Source: CAYUYH01 sp964449175 | GTDB taxonomy: Bacteria; Planctomycetota; Phycisphaerae; SM23-33 | Reading direction: 5' to 3' | DNA: 14,456 nucleotides | NCBI GenBank assembly: GCA_964449175.1 | Contig: CAYUYH010000037.1 | Coordinates: 1-14,456 of the forward strand | In this document: positions 1 to 6,803 of the stretch, piece after piece | How positions within the stretch are numbered: the stretch's first letter is position 1 | Layout: the number at the start of each line of letters is the position of its first letter | Notes under the pieces: model-generated | Database searches by the model: none | The model's input: only the letters and a program-made list of their open reading frames with translations | Told to the model about the DNA's origin: nothing | Translations under genes and position numbers: made by a program

Positions 1-927
1 CTGGCGAGGATGGGCCACAAGGTCACGATCTTTGAAGCCTTCCATTGGCCCGGCGGCGTGCTGATCTACGGCATACCCGAGTTCCGCCTTCCCAACGAGG
101 CCGTCGACGCGGAGATCGAGCGCCTCACGAAGATGGGCGTCGAGATCCGCTGCAACGTGGTGATCGGCAGGACGTACACCGTCAAGGACCTGATCACCAC
201 GGAAGGCTACGACGCAGTGTTCCTGGCCGTTGGGGCGGGGCTACCTGTGTTCATGCGCGTGCCCGGGGAGAACCTCAAGGGCGTCTACTCCGCCAATGAG
301 TATCTCACGCGCGTGAACCTCATGGGTGCGTATCGCTTCGGCGAGACGGACACGCCCGTGCTGATCGGCAAGACCGTCGCGGTTATCGGCGGGGGCAACA
401 CCGCGATGGACGCCGTCCGCACGGCCAAGCGACTTGGGGCCAGCCGCGCGATGATCGTCTATCGCCGCGGCGAGGTGGAGATGCCGGCCAGGATCGAGGA
501 GATCCACCACGCCAAGGAAGAGGGCATCGAGTTCCACCTGCTGGTCGCGCCGGCGCGCGTGCTGGGCGACGAGAACCGCTGGGTCCGCGGGATGGGGTGC
601 GTGAAGATGGAGTTGACGGACCCCGGCCCGGACGGGCGGCGCCGCGTGCGGCCTATCGAGGGCTCGAACTTCGTTCTGCCGTGCGACATCGTAGTCGTCG
701 CCATCGGCACCAACGCCAACCCGCTGCTGACGAAGTCCACCGAGGGCCTGTCGCTGAATAAGTGGGGCTACATCGAGACCGACGAGTCCGGCCAGACCAG
801 CATCACCGGCGTGTTCGCCGGCGGCGACATCGTGCGAGGGGCGGCCACGGTGATCCTGGCCATGGGCGACGGCAAGAGCGCCGCCGCGGCGATCGACCGC
901 TGGCTGAAGACCGGCAAGCCGCGATAG
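1..927 (+). CDS. gltA: NADPH-dependent glutamate synthase small-subunit type flavoprotein (GltA/NfnB family), 5'-truncated
   Basis: The reading frame is open from base 1, so the gene starts before the window; the ATG at 10 lies inside a Rossmann strand and is not the start. The 308 visible residues cover the end of the FAD-binding fold (GHKVTIFEA, then PGGVLIYGIPEFRLP typical of the GltA family), the NAD(P)H-binding Rossmann motif GGGNTAMDAV near fragment residue 130, the VYRRGEVEMPAR segment, and the C-terminal FAD motif AGGDIVRGAATV. Full members have about 460-480 residues, so roughly 150-170 are missing, including the N-terminal 4Fe-4S part. Family members either pass NADPH electrons to glutamate synthase or act as NfnB-type transhydrogenase or sulfide dehydrogenase subunits. 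The fragment cannot separate these; the gene upstream of the window would. Family call is firm, exact reaction is inferred. Confidence 0.9.
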   Translation: MARMGHKVTIFEAFHWPGGVLIYGIPEFRLPNEAVDAEIERLTKMGVEIRCNVVIGRTYTVKDLITTEGYDAVFLAVGAGLPVFMRVPGENLKGVYSANEYLTRVNLMGAYRFGETDTPVLIGKTVAVIGGGNTAMDAVRTAKRLGASRAMIVYRRGEVEMPARIEEIHHAKEEGIEFHLLVAPARVLGDENRWVRGMGCVKMELTDPGPDGRRRVRPIEGSNFVLPCDIVVVAIGTNANPLLTKSTEGLSLNKWGYIETDESGQTSITGVFAGGDIVRGAATVILAMGDGKSAAAAIDRWLKTGKPR

Positions 928-930
928 CGC

Positions 931-2877
931 CTACTCGCTGCGGTCGAACATCTCCTGAGCGGCGGCGGCGATGTCCTCCGGCGACAGTCGCACCTGCCTG
1001 AGTATGTCGTCGGGGGTCTTGGCGCTCTTGGGAACCGACTGCACGTACAGCGCCTTCACCGCTACGCCTAGGTCGCTGGCGGCAGCGGCCGACGCGATCT
1101 CGTCGGCGAAGCCGCCGATGTAGTTGTCCTCGACGACAAGTATCTGCCCCCGGCAGTCGTCGCCGATGCGCAGTATCTCGTCGGTGGCCAGCGGGATCGA
1201 GTATGCGTCGATCAGCGAGGCCGACAGCCCCGCCTCCTCCAGCAGCGGCAGCGCCTTGCGGGCGACGTGGACCATGTAGCCGCTGGCGACGATGACGATG
1301 TCCTCGCCGTCCACCAGGTGCTTGAAGCCGCCGAGCGTGAACTGCTCGGCCTGGTCGTAGATGAAATCGACGTCGGGCCGATGCGTCCGCATGTAGCACG
1401 TGCCCGGCGTATTGGCCATCAGCTCCGTGAGCTTGAAGGCGGAGATCGCGTCGGACGGGCAGAACACCTGGATGGCCGGCAGACCGTCCACGCGGCGCGA
1501 GTGGGCGAAGCTGCGCATGAAGGCCAGGTCCGGCAGGCCCATCTGGCTGGGCCCGTCCGCCGCGAGCGAGACGCCAGCGTGCGAGCCGCACAGCTTGATG
1601 TTGGCGTTGGTGATGACGGCCATCTCCAGCTGGTCGTAACCGCGGACCAGGAACTTGGCGAAGCTGGACACGAACGGAATGCGTCCGCTGGCGGCCAAGC
1701 CGCACGCAGCCGAGATCATGTTCTGCTCGGCGATGCGCGCCTCGAAGTAGCGGTCCGGATGGGCCTTGGCGAACAGATCGGCGAAGGTGGAGTTTTTGAC
1801 GTCGCCGTCCATCGCGACCACGCGCGGATCAGCCCCCAACGCCGCCAGCGCCACGCCGTATGCCCGGCGGGTGGCGAGCTTCCTGGCCTCCAGGGCCTTG
1901 TCGAACCCGCACGCGGCCAGCGCCTCGGCGAAGTCGCCTGCGCTGACGGGGCCGTCGCCGGGGCGGGTGACCGCGGCTGGGGCGGTCAGTTCCACTGCCG
2001 GCGCGTCCGGCGCGTCGGCCACGCCCAGCTCGGCGGCCTTGGCGTCCAGGTCGGCCATGGCGGCGGACAACTGCGCCTCGGCCAATGGCTTGCCGTGGTA
2101 GGTGTGCTTCTGAAGCTCGGCGACGCCCCAGCCCTTGACCGTCTTGGCGACGATGGCCAGGGGTTTGTCAGCCGCCTCCGCCGTAAGGGCCGCGAAGATG
2201 TCCTCCCAGTTGTGTCCGTCGATGACGCGCACGTCAAAGCCGAACGCCCCGAGCTTGCCGGCCAGCGCCTCGGCTGACTGTTGCGGCGAGACGTAGTCGC
2301 TCTGCGCCTGCCCGTTGCAGTTGAAGATCGCGCGGACGGCGGTCAGCTTGTGGTCGACAATGAAGTCCAGCGCCTCCCAGACTTGGCCTTCGCGACTCTC
2401 GCCGTCGCCGCAGATGCAGTAGATCTTCTTGTCCGAGCCGTCCAGCCTTGCCGCGGCGGCTAGGCCGGCGGCAACGGACAGCCCCTGCCCAAGGGAGCCG
2501 GTGGCTGCGTCGAAGAAGCCGAAACCGATCGCCGGGTTGGGGTGACCGTCCAGCAGGCTGTCGTTGTCACGCAGCGTCAGTGCAGCCTCGAAGGTCAGCT
2601 CGACCGGGCGGGTCGGCGTGCCCGCTACCCCGCCGAGGTCGCAGTAGGCGGCGTAGAGGACCGGCACGGCATGGCCTTCGGAGAGGACAAGCCTGTCCGA
2701 GCCGGTGTTCCAGGGGTTCTTCGGGTCGTACCGCATCACGCGATACATCAGCGCGGTCGTAAGATGGACCAGCGACAGGGCACTTGATGGGTGCCCGCTG
2801 CCGGCGGCGGTGCACATGTTGACGATCTGCTTGCTAAGGCTGATGACCTTGCGGTCAAGGTCCTTGTAGTCTGCCAT
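931..2877 (-). CDS. tkt: Transketolase, single-chain, animal-like subtype
   Basis: The gene encodes a 648-residue thiamine-diphosphate enzyme that moves two-carbon ketol units between sugar phosphates in the pentose phosphate pathway, in the cytoplasm. Visible in order: GSGHPSS near residue 26, SEGHAVP near 70, the ThDP/metal motif GDGESREGQ near 157 followed by FNCNGQ, a linker rich in Ala and Pro near 290-320, then the pyrimidine domain with RIAEQNM. Glu384 there is the expected cofactor-activating glutamate. The stretch GSHAGVSLAADGPSQM resembles animal transketolase more than E. coli TktA. I chose ATG 2877 because GGGAG lies 8 bases upstream; an ATG at 2892 adds five residues but has no visible ribosome site. 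Its stop is 3 bases from the gltA stop, tail to tail. Catalytic residues look intact. Confidence 0.94.
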   Translation of the reverse strand: MADYKDLDRKVISLSKQIVNMCTAAGSGHPSSALSLVHLTTALMYRVMRYDPKNPWNTGSDRLVLSEGHAVPVLYAAYCDLGGVAGTPTRPVELTFEAALTLRDNDSLLDGHPNPAIGFGFFDAATGSLGQGLSVAAGLAAAARLDGSDKKIYCICGDGESREGQVWEALDFIVDHKLTAVRAIFNCNGQAQSDYVSPQQSAEALAGKLGAFGFDVRVIDGHNWEDIFAALTAEAADKPLAIVAKTVKGWGVAELQKHTYHGKPLAEAQLSAAMADLDAKAAELGVADAPDAPAVELTAPAAVTRPGDGPVSAGDFAEALAACGFDKALEARKLATRRAYGVALAALGADPRVVAMDGDVKNSTFADLFAKAHPDRYFEARIAEQNMISAACGLAASGRIPFVSSFAKFLVRGYDQLEMAVITNANIKLCGSHAGVSLAADGPSQMGLPDLAFMRSFAHSRRVDGLPAIQVFCPSDAISAFKLTELMANTPGTCYMRTHRPDVDFIYDQAEQFTLGGFKHLVDGEDIVIVASGYMVHVARKALPLLEEAGLSASLIDAYSIPLATDEILRIGDDCRGQILVVEDNYIGGFADEIASAAAASDLGVAVKALYVQSVPKSAKTPDDILRQVRLSPEDIAAAAQEMFDRSE

Positions 2878-2892
2878 CCTGGTGTCTCCCAT

Positions 2893-3161
2893 AGCCGTCT
2901 GAAGCGAGCGGCGTCAGCAAAGATCAGCTAACGTAATGCAACCCCCGGCCTCAAGCAAGGCTGAAAGCCAGAAACTCATGCCACAGCGGCTTGGCGATAG
3001 ATAACCGCTTAGAGCCGCGCGTCTTGCACATCGCGTTGACCGGACGGCTCGGCGAGCGGCTGAGCGGCGCCATGGGCGTGGGGATTATTCTGCATTTTTT
3101 GTAATCCTTGCCCCGGCCGGGTGTTGTGGCTCCACTGCGGGAGCGGGCCGCAGGGGCGGCG
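2893..3161. other. Non-coding gap upstream of transketolase
   Basis: No credible gene is seen here. For transketolase (minus strand) the best promoter guess is weak: TTGCTT (2953-2958) and TACGTT (2930-2935), 17 bases apart, each matching three of six consensus positions. An AT-rich island at 3082-3107 stands out in GC-rich DNA. It contains a T6 run and can pair GGATTA (3082-3087) with TAATCC (3102-3107) across a 14-base loop, but no U-tract follows, so I do not call a terminator. The block CCCCGGCCGGG follows at about 3111-3121. Confidence 0.4.
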
Positions 3162-3191
3162 TTGACAGGGGCGGCGGGGGGATGCTATAGT
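3162..3191 (+). promoter_or_regulatory. Strong sigma70-type promoter with extended -10
   Basis: A perfect TTGACA (3162-3167) is followed 18 bases later by TATAGT (3186-3191), which matches five of six positions of TATAAT. The bases TGC directly before it form an extended -10. A transcript would start near 3198. No gene begins close downstream; instead a set of hairpins and an intrinsic terminator follow, which is why I read this as the promoter of a small RNA. Confidence 0.72.
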
Positions 3192-3197
3192 CCCCGC

Positions 3198-3306
3198 GCT
3201 CGCTGTCTAAGGGGCAATCCCCCCCCGATGGGGTATCGATATCGGCTGTTTTTCAGCCGTGGCAACCTCCGGTCCACCCTCGTGTGTGTGCCGGAGGTAT
3301 TTTTTT
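3198..3306 (+). ncRNA. Candidate small RNA of about 109 nt, class unknown
   Basis: The unit is bounded by a consensus-like promoter (TTGACA, 18 bases, TGCTATAGT) and a clear intrinsic terminator. Inside are a G4/C4 element (GGGG 3211-3214 with CCCC from 3219, or C4 3223-3226 with G4 3230-3233, two alternative pairings), a perfect six-pair hairpin CGGCTG/CAGCCG (3243-3248 with 3254-3259) closed by a five-T loop, a single-stranded TGGCAACC, and the terminator stem. There is no start codon with a ribosome site leading to a plausible protein. It does not show the conserved core of SRP RNA, 6S RNA, tmRNA or RNase P RNA. It could instead be a leader that stops transcription before the HAD gene at 3472, but I see no obvious antiterminator and 165 bases separate them. 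The 5' end is predicted from the promoter only. Confidence 0.6.
3265..3306 (+). terminator. Intrinsic (Rho-independent) terminator
   Basis: The eight-base arms ACCTCCGG (3265-3272) and CCGGAGGT (3291-3298) pair perfectly around an 18-base loop that includes a GTGTGTGTG run, and are followed by A and seven Ts (3300-3306). It ends the candidate small RNA. Confidence 0.8.
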
Positions 3307-3471
3307 GCGCCCGGCGCCAACGCCGCCGCGCTCGGCTGGGAGCCGGTCGAGGCGCATCGCCGCACGGCGACGCCGAATCCGTGACGCGACGCCCGCGGCG
3401 GTTGCAAACTGCCTTGGCCAGGGGTACCCTCGTGCGACTGTTGGAGCAACAGGAGAGACTAGTTCACCGAC
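3307..3471 (+). other. Leader region of the HAD hydrolase gene
   Basis: This stretch has no gene of its own. A weak promoter guess is TTGCAA (3402-3407) and TACCCT (3425-3430), 17 bases apart. A small hairpin CTGTTG-GAG-CAACAG (3438-3452) overlaps the start of the AGGAGAG ribosome site (3451-3457) of the gene at 3472; the 14-base spacing from that site to ATG is longer than usual. Confidence 0.35.
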
Positions 3472-4215
3472 ATGGCCGGCCGGATCAAGGGCATCTTCTT
3501 CGACTTCGGCGACACGCTGCTCGATTTCGGGCAGGTGGACATCCCGACCGTCTTCGAGTCGGGCGCCCGCCTGGCCTACGACTACCTCCACTCGCTGGGC
3601 AAGTCGCTGCCGAGCTTTGCCGCCTTCCATCGGCGGCAACTGCGTGCCATCCGGTGGAACTACTTCAAGAGCTGGCTGACACGTCGCGAGTTCAACTCCG
3701 CCGACGTGATCGCGCGCCTGGCGCGGAAGATGGGACACGACCTGACCAACCAGCAGGTGGAAGAGCTGGCCTGGCTGTGGTACGAGCCGCTCAGCCGCTG
3801 TGCCACCGCCGAGCCGGGCCTGGCGGACACGCTGGCCGGCCTGGGCACAAACGGGCGGACCCTCGGGTTGATATCCAACACGTTCATCCCACCGGCTGTG
3901 CTTGACCGCCACTTGCGCGACGCGGGCCTATTGGACCTGCTGCCCGTGCGCGTCTACTCCTGCGCCGTCAGCTACCGCAAGCCGCACCCAGCCATCTTCC
4001 AGGCCGCCCTCGAACAGGCTGGCCTGCGCGCCGCGGAGACGATGTTCGTGGGGGATTCCCCCCAGGCCGACATAGCCGGGGCAAATCGGGTCGGCATGAT
4101 ATCGGTCCTGAAGGACCCCGCCGGCCGACATCGCGATTGCCCGGCCAGGCCCGCGCACAGGATTGCCGCCATCGCCGAGCTGCCGGGGATCGTCGCCGAA
4201 CACGAGACCCAGTGA
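3472..4215 (+). CDS. HAD-superfamily hydrolase (subfamily IA-like)
   Basis: This 247-residue cytoplasmic protein is probably a phosphatase acting on a small phosphorylated metabolite; the substrate cannot be read from sequence. Motif I is FFDFGDTL with nucleophile Asp11. The usual second acidic residue at +2 is Gly13, and an Asp sits at +3, a pattern found in some HAD branches. An alpha-helical cap spans about residues 20-115. Motif II is LISNTF, motif III is SYRKPHP with the conserved Lys, and motif IV is FVGDSPQADIAGA. Length fits the family. The start is ATG 3472; the ribosome site AGGAGAG is 14 bases upstream, a little far. It is the first gene of a + cluster, with 60 bases to the next small gene. 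Family is firm; function is open. Confidence 0.88.
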   Translation: MAGRIKGIFFDFGDTLLDFGQVDIPTVFESGARLAYDYLHSLGKSLPSFAAFHRRQLRAIRWNYFKSWLTRREFNSADVIARLARKMGHDLTNQQVEELAWLWYEPLSRCATAEPGLADTLAGLGTNGRTLGLISNTFIPPAVLDRHLRDAGLLDLLPVRVYSCAVSYRKPHPAIFQAALEQAGLRAAETMFVGDSPQADIAGANRVGMISVLKDPAGRHRDCPARPAHRIAAIAELPGIVAEHETQ

Positions 4216-4275
4216 CCGGCCGGCCCGCGGCGCATAGAATGTCACAACCTCGTCACTGATGGAGTTTATGTCGCC

Positions 4276-4452
4276 GTGGAACACGTGCTGGTCATCCTTG
4301 CCGGGGCGGTAGCCGGCGGCGCTGTCGGCTTTCTGTTCGGTCGGGCGAGGGTCTGCTCGGTCGCCGGCTGCAACGTGCGGGCGAACATGATCGCCTCGAT
4401 CCTCGGCTGGTCTGTGTTCGGGGCAGCCGTGGCGTACGCACTCGCCGGGTGA
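4276..4452 (+). CDS. DUF6132-like small membrane protein
   Basis: A 58-residue frame begins at GTG 4276, with GGAG at 4261-4264 eleven bases upstream. It has two hydrophobic, Gly/Ala-rich segments at about residues 4-21 and 39-56, separated by a short loop with Arg23, Arg25 and two cysteines, Cys27 and Cys32. From memory, DUF6132 proteins have CSSGTCPITSNP then a Ser and a Gly in a second helix. Here the C-S-x3-C spacing, the Asn five residues after the second Cys (Asn37), the Ser four further on (Ser41) and a Gly in the next helix all line up, while the ITS part does not. Such small proteins are often found beside rhodanese or sulfur genes, and here the next gene is a CoA-disulfide reductase-rhodanese fusion 54 bases downstream. 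A role in sulfur transfer or thiol chemistry at the membrane is inference. No signal peptide cleavage site is apparent. Confidence 0.72.
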   Translation: MEHVLVILAGAVAGGAVGFLFGRARVCSVAGCNVRANMIASILGWSVFGAAVAYALAG

Positions 4453-4506
4453 CCGGCGGCGGAGGCAGCGAGATTCACTGGCGGGTCTTTCGCCCAGGAG
4501 ACGACA

Positions 4507-6252
4507 ATGGCAAAACGTATCGTGATCGTCGGCGGGGTGGCAGCCGGGGCGTCAGCCGGAGCCAAGGCCAGGCGTACCAGCGAGGACGTCGAGATCGTCA
4601 TGCTGGAGGCCGGGCCGTACATCAGCTTCGCCAACTGCGGGCTGCTCTACTACGTGGGCGGCGAGATCGCCGAGCGCGACAAGCTGCTGGTTGTTACGAA
4701 AGAACGGTTCGCCAAGCGATTCAACGTGGACGTGCGAACCGACACCGAGGTCGTATCCGTCGACCGCCGCGGCCGAAGCGTGACCGTCCGCGGCAAGGAC
4801 GGCGAAACTGAGCAGCTTGCCTACGATCGACTCGTCCTGGCCACCGGCGCGCTGCCGGCCCGGCCGCCGATCAAGGGCCTGGACCGCGACAACGTGTTCT
4901 TCGTCCGCGGCATTCCCGACGTGGACGCGATCAAGGCCCGCATCGCACGCGCGGAGTCCTCGTCGCCGGCCGGCGTGATCACGGTACTGGTTATCGGCGG
5001 CGGATACATCGGCCTGGAGGCGGCTGAGCAGTTCGCCGCCATGGGCGCGAAGACCACGCTGGTGGAGATGGCCGACCAGCTCATGCCCGCGATGGACGTG
5101 GAGATGGCCTGGCCGATGGAGGCGGCCTTGGCCAAGGCCGGCTGCGACGTGCTGACCTCGCAGACCGTGGCTGAGATCGTCGAGCGCGACGGCGCGACCT
5201 TGGCCGTCACCAGCGCCGGCGAGGAGGTGCGCTTCGACCTGGCCATCGTCGCCGTGGGCGTCAGGCCCAACGTAGCCCTGGCCGAGCAGGCCAAGCTGGC
5301 GCTCGGCGCGAGCCGGGCGATAGCGGTCGACGCGATGCAGCGGACCAACGACCCGGCCATCTACGCCGCCGGCGACAACAGCGAGTGCCGGCACCTGGTC
5401 CTCGGCCGGGCGGTCAACATCCCGCTTGCAGGCCCGGCGAACAAGGCAGGCCGGGTGGCTGGCGCAAACGCCGCGCTGGACCTGATGGATGTTGGCGACG
5501 ACGACCCGCGTCGCCTGCGGGCCGGCGGTGTGCTGGGGACGGCGATCGTGCGCGTGGGCGAGACTGTGGCGGCTGTGACGGGCCTGACCGCCTCGGCCGC
5601 CAAGCGAGAGGGGATCGCGGCGGAGGTCATGTACATACCAGGGGCCAGCCACGCCAGCTACTACCCCGGGGCGGCCCGAATAGTGGTGAAGATCGTCTAC
5701 TCCGCCGACAATGGGCGTCTGCTCGGCGCCCAGGCGGTCGGCGGCGACGGCGTGGATAAGCGCATCGACGTGCTGGCGACGGCGATTGCCGGCGGGATGA
5801 GCGTCGAAGACCTGGAGGACCTTGACTTGTGTTACGCGCCGCCGTTCGGCTCGGCCAAAGACCTGGAGATACTGGCCGGCTTCGCCGCGGCCAACACCCG
5901 CCGAGGCATCATGCCGACCATCACGCCGGCGCAGCTCCTGGACGCCCTTGCCGGCGGCGACCGGCCATACGTCATAGACGTGAGATCGCCGGGGGAGTTT
6001 CACAGGGACCACCTCGAGGGGGCGGTCAACATTCCGATCGACGAGCTTCGCAGCCGGATCGGCGAGGTGCCGACGGACCGCCCCGTCGTGCTGTACTGCC
6101 ACGTGGGATATCGCAGCTACGTCGTCGAGCGGACGCTCATGAACCGCGGGTACGCGAACATCCGCAACGTGCAGGGCGGGATCGTCATGATCCGGCAAAC
6201 TCAGCGGGCTCTGCGCAAGGCGCCATCCGGGTCGCTGCGACGCGCGAGATGA
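4507..6252 (+). CDS. CoA-disulfide / persulfide reductase fused to rhodanese
   Basis: This 581-residue flavoprotein belongs to the pyridine nucleotide-disulfide oxidoreductases. The FAD motif is VIVGGVAAGASAG (residues 6-18), the single redox cysteine is Cys44 in SFANCGLLYYVGG, the NAD(P)H motif is VIGGGYIGLEAAEQ near 161, and the second FAD motif is YAAGDNSE. A dimerisation domain follows, then a C-terminal rhodanese domain (about 475-570) with Cys531 in YCHVGYRS. Proteins of this layout (CoADR-RHD, Npsr of Shewanella) reduce CoA-disulfide, CoA-persulfide or polysulfide using NAD(P)H. Length and both cysteines fit a working enzyme. The start is set by AGGAG (4496-4500) six bases before ATG. 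It ends 31 bases from the EIIA-type gene on the other strand. Which sulfur substrate it prefers is not visible. Confidence 0.92.
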   Translation: MAKRIVIVGGVAAGASAGAKARRTSEDVEIVMLEAGPYISFANCGLLYYVGGEIAERDKLLVVTKERFAKRFNVDVRTDTEVVSVDRRGRSVTVRGKDGETEQLAYDRLVLATGALPARPPIKGLDRDNVFFVRGIPDVDAIKARIARAESSSPAGVITVLVIGGGYIGLEAAEQFAAMGAKTTLVEMADQLMPAMDVEMAWPMEAALAKAGCDVLTSQTVAEIVERDGATLAVTSAGEEVRFDLAIVAVGVRPNVALAEQAKLALGASRAIAVDAMQRTNDPAIYAAGDNSECRHLVLGRAVNIPLAGPANKAGRVAGANAALDLMDVGDDDPRRLRAGGVLGTAIVRVGETVAAVTGLTASAAKREGIAAEVMYIPGASHASYYPGAARIVVKIVYSADNGRLLGAQAVGGDGVDKRIDVLATAIAGGMSVEDLEDLDLCYAPPFGSAKDLEILAGFAAANTRRGIMPTITPAQLLDALAGGDRPYVIDVRSPGEFHRDHLEGAVNIPIDELRSRIGEVPTDRPVVLYCHVGYRSYVVERTLMNRGYANIRNVQGGIVMIRQTQRALRKAPSGSLRRAR

Positions 6253-6283
6253 CGATCGCCGCGACAGGCCCTCGCCGACGGCT

Positions 6284-6796
6284 TCAGCCTCGCCTGGTCG
6301 CCGGCGACTCGACGGTGTGGGAGATGATGGTCTGGTAGATCTGCTCGGCTGAGCCGGCCGCGTAGAGCGCGTCCCTGACTTCCTCTTGCCCGATGAGACT
6401 GGTTATCTCAGCCAGCAGGCGTATCGGCGTGGCGGCGTCGGCCGGTGGGCTGAGCACAAGCGCCACCAGCCGCACGACCTGGCCATCGGGGCGGCATAGC
6501 TTCGTCTGCTCCGCCGGCTTGCCGATGGCCAGGACGCAACGCTTGACCGCGCTGGTCTTGCTGTGGGGCAGCGCCAGGCCTTCGGCGATGCAAGTGGACC
6601 GGAACTCCTCGCGGGCGAGCACCGCCTCGATGGCGGCGGCCGGCTGAGTTACCAGCCCCTCGTCGGCGAGTACGTCTATCAACTCGACGACCGCGGATCG
6701 CATGTCGCCGGCCGACAGGCCGACCTTGATGTGATCCACCGTCAGGATGTCTCTCAGCACTTCCACGATTGTCCCGCGGCCGATCCCAGGCCGCAT
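6284..6796 (-). CDS. PTS EIIA type-2 domain protein (PtsN/FruA-like)
   Basis: The 170-residue product is a lone EIIA domain of the mannitol/fructose/nitrogen class. The phosphorylatable histidine is His78 in GLALPHSKT, preceded by EEFRSTCIAEG, which fits the class motif. The C-terminal part (LLAEITSLIGQEEVRDAL) matches the usual ending. No EIIB, EIIC, HPr or EI gene is in the window, so a regulatory role like PtsN is more likely than sugar uptake; that is inference. It is the last gene of the minus-strand run and begins 7 bases after the stop of the lipoprotein gene, so coupling is likely. No good ribosome site precedes ATG 6796. A GTG at 6766 is an alternative start that would drop ten residues. 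Confidence 0.85.
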   Translation of the reverse strand: MRPGIGRGTIVEVLRDILTVDHIKVGLSAGDMRSAVVELIDVLADEGLVTQPAAAIEAVLAREEFRSTCIAEGLALPHSKTSAVKRCVLAIGKPAEQTKLCRPDGQVVRLVALVLSPPADAATPIRLLAEITSLIGQEEVRDALYAAGSAEQIYQTIISHTVESPATRRG

Positions 6797-6803
6797 CAGG
6801 GTT

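Noticed and set aside
1267..2277. 336-residue plus-strand open frame inside transketolase
   Set aside because: The transketolase frame has clear catalytic motifs throughout, and the opposite frame is an Arg/Gly/Val-rich shadow.
3082..3107. Terminator-like stem GGATTA/TAATCC with a T6 run
   Set aside because: The T-run lies in the loop, not after the stem, the loop is 14 bases, and no gene ends just upstream on that strand.
3220..3272. Possible SAM-I or SAM-IV riboswitch, because CCCCGATG, a hairpin and GGCAACC occur in that order
   Set aside because: No enclosing P1 stem, no kink-turn, and no matching 3' core. GGCAACC runs straight into the terminator arm, and the downstream gene is a HAD hydrolase, not a sulfur amino acid gene.
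3108..3905. 265-residue plus-strand open frame
   Set aside because: It runs through the small RNA terminator and then through the HAD gene in another frame. Its product is Arg/Pro-rich low complexity without motifs, as expected of a shadow frame in GC-rich DNA.
4552..6198. 548-residue minus-strand open frame opposite the CoA-disulfide reductase
   Set aside because: It mirrors the codon bias of the real gene, is rich in Arg, His and Val with no recognisable motif, and has no ribosome site.
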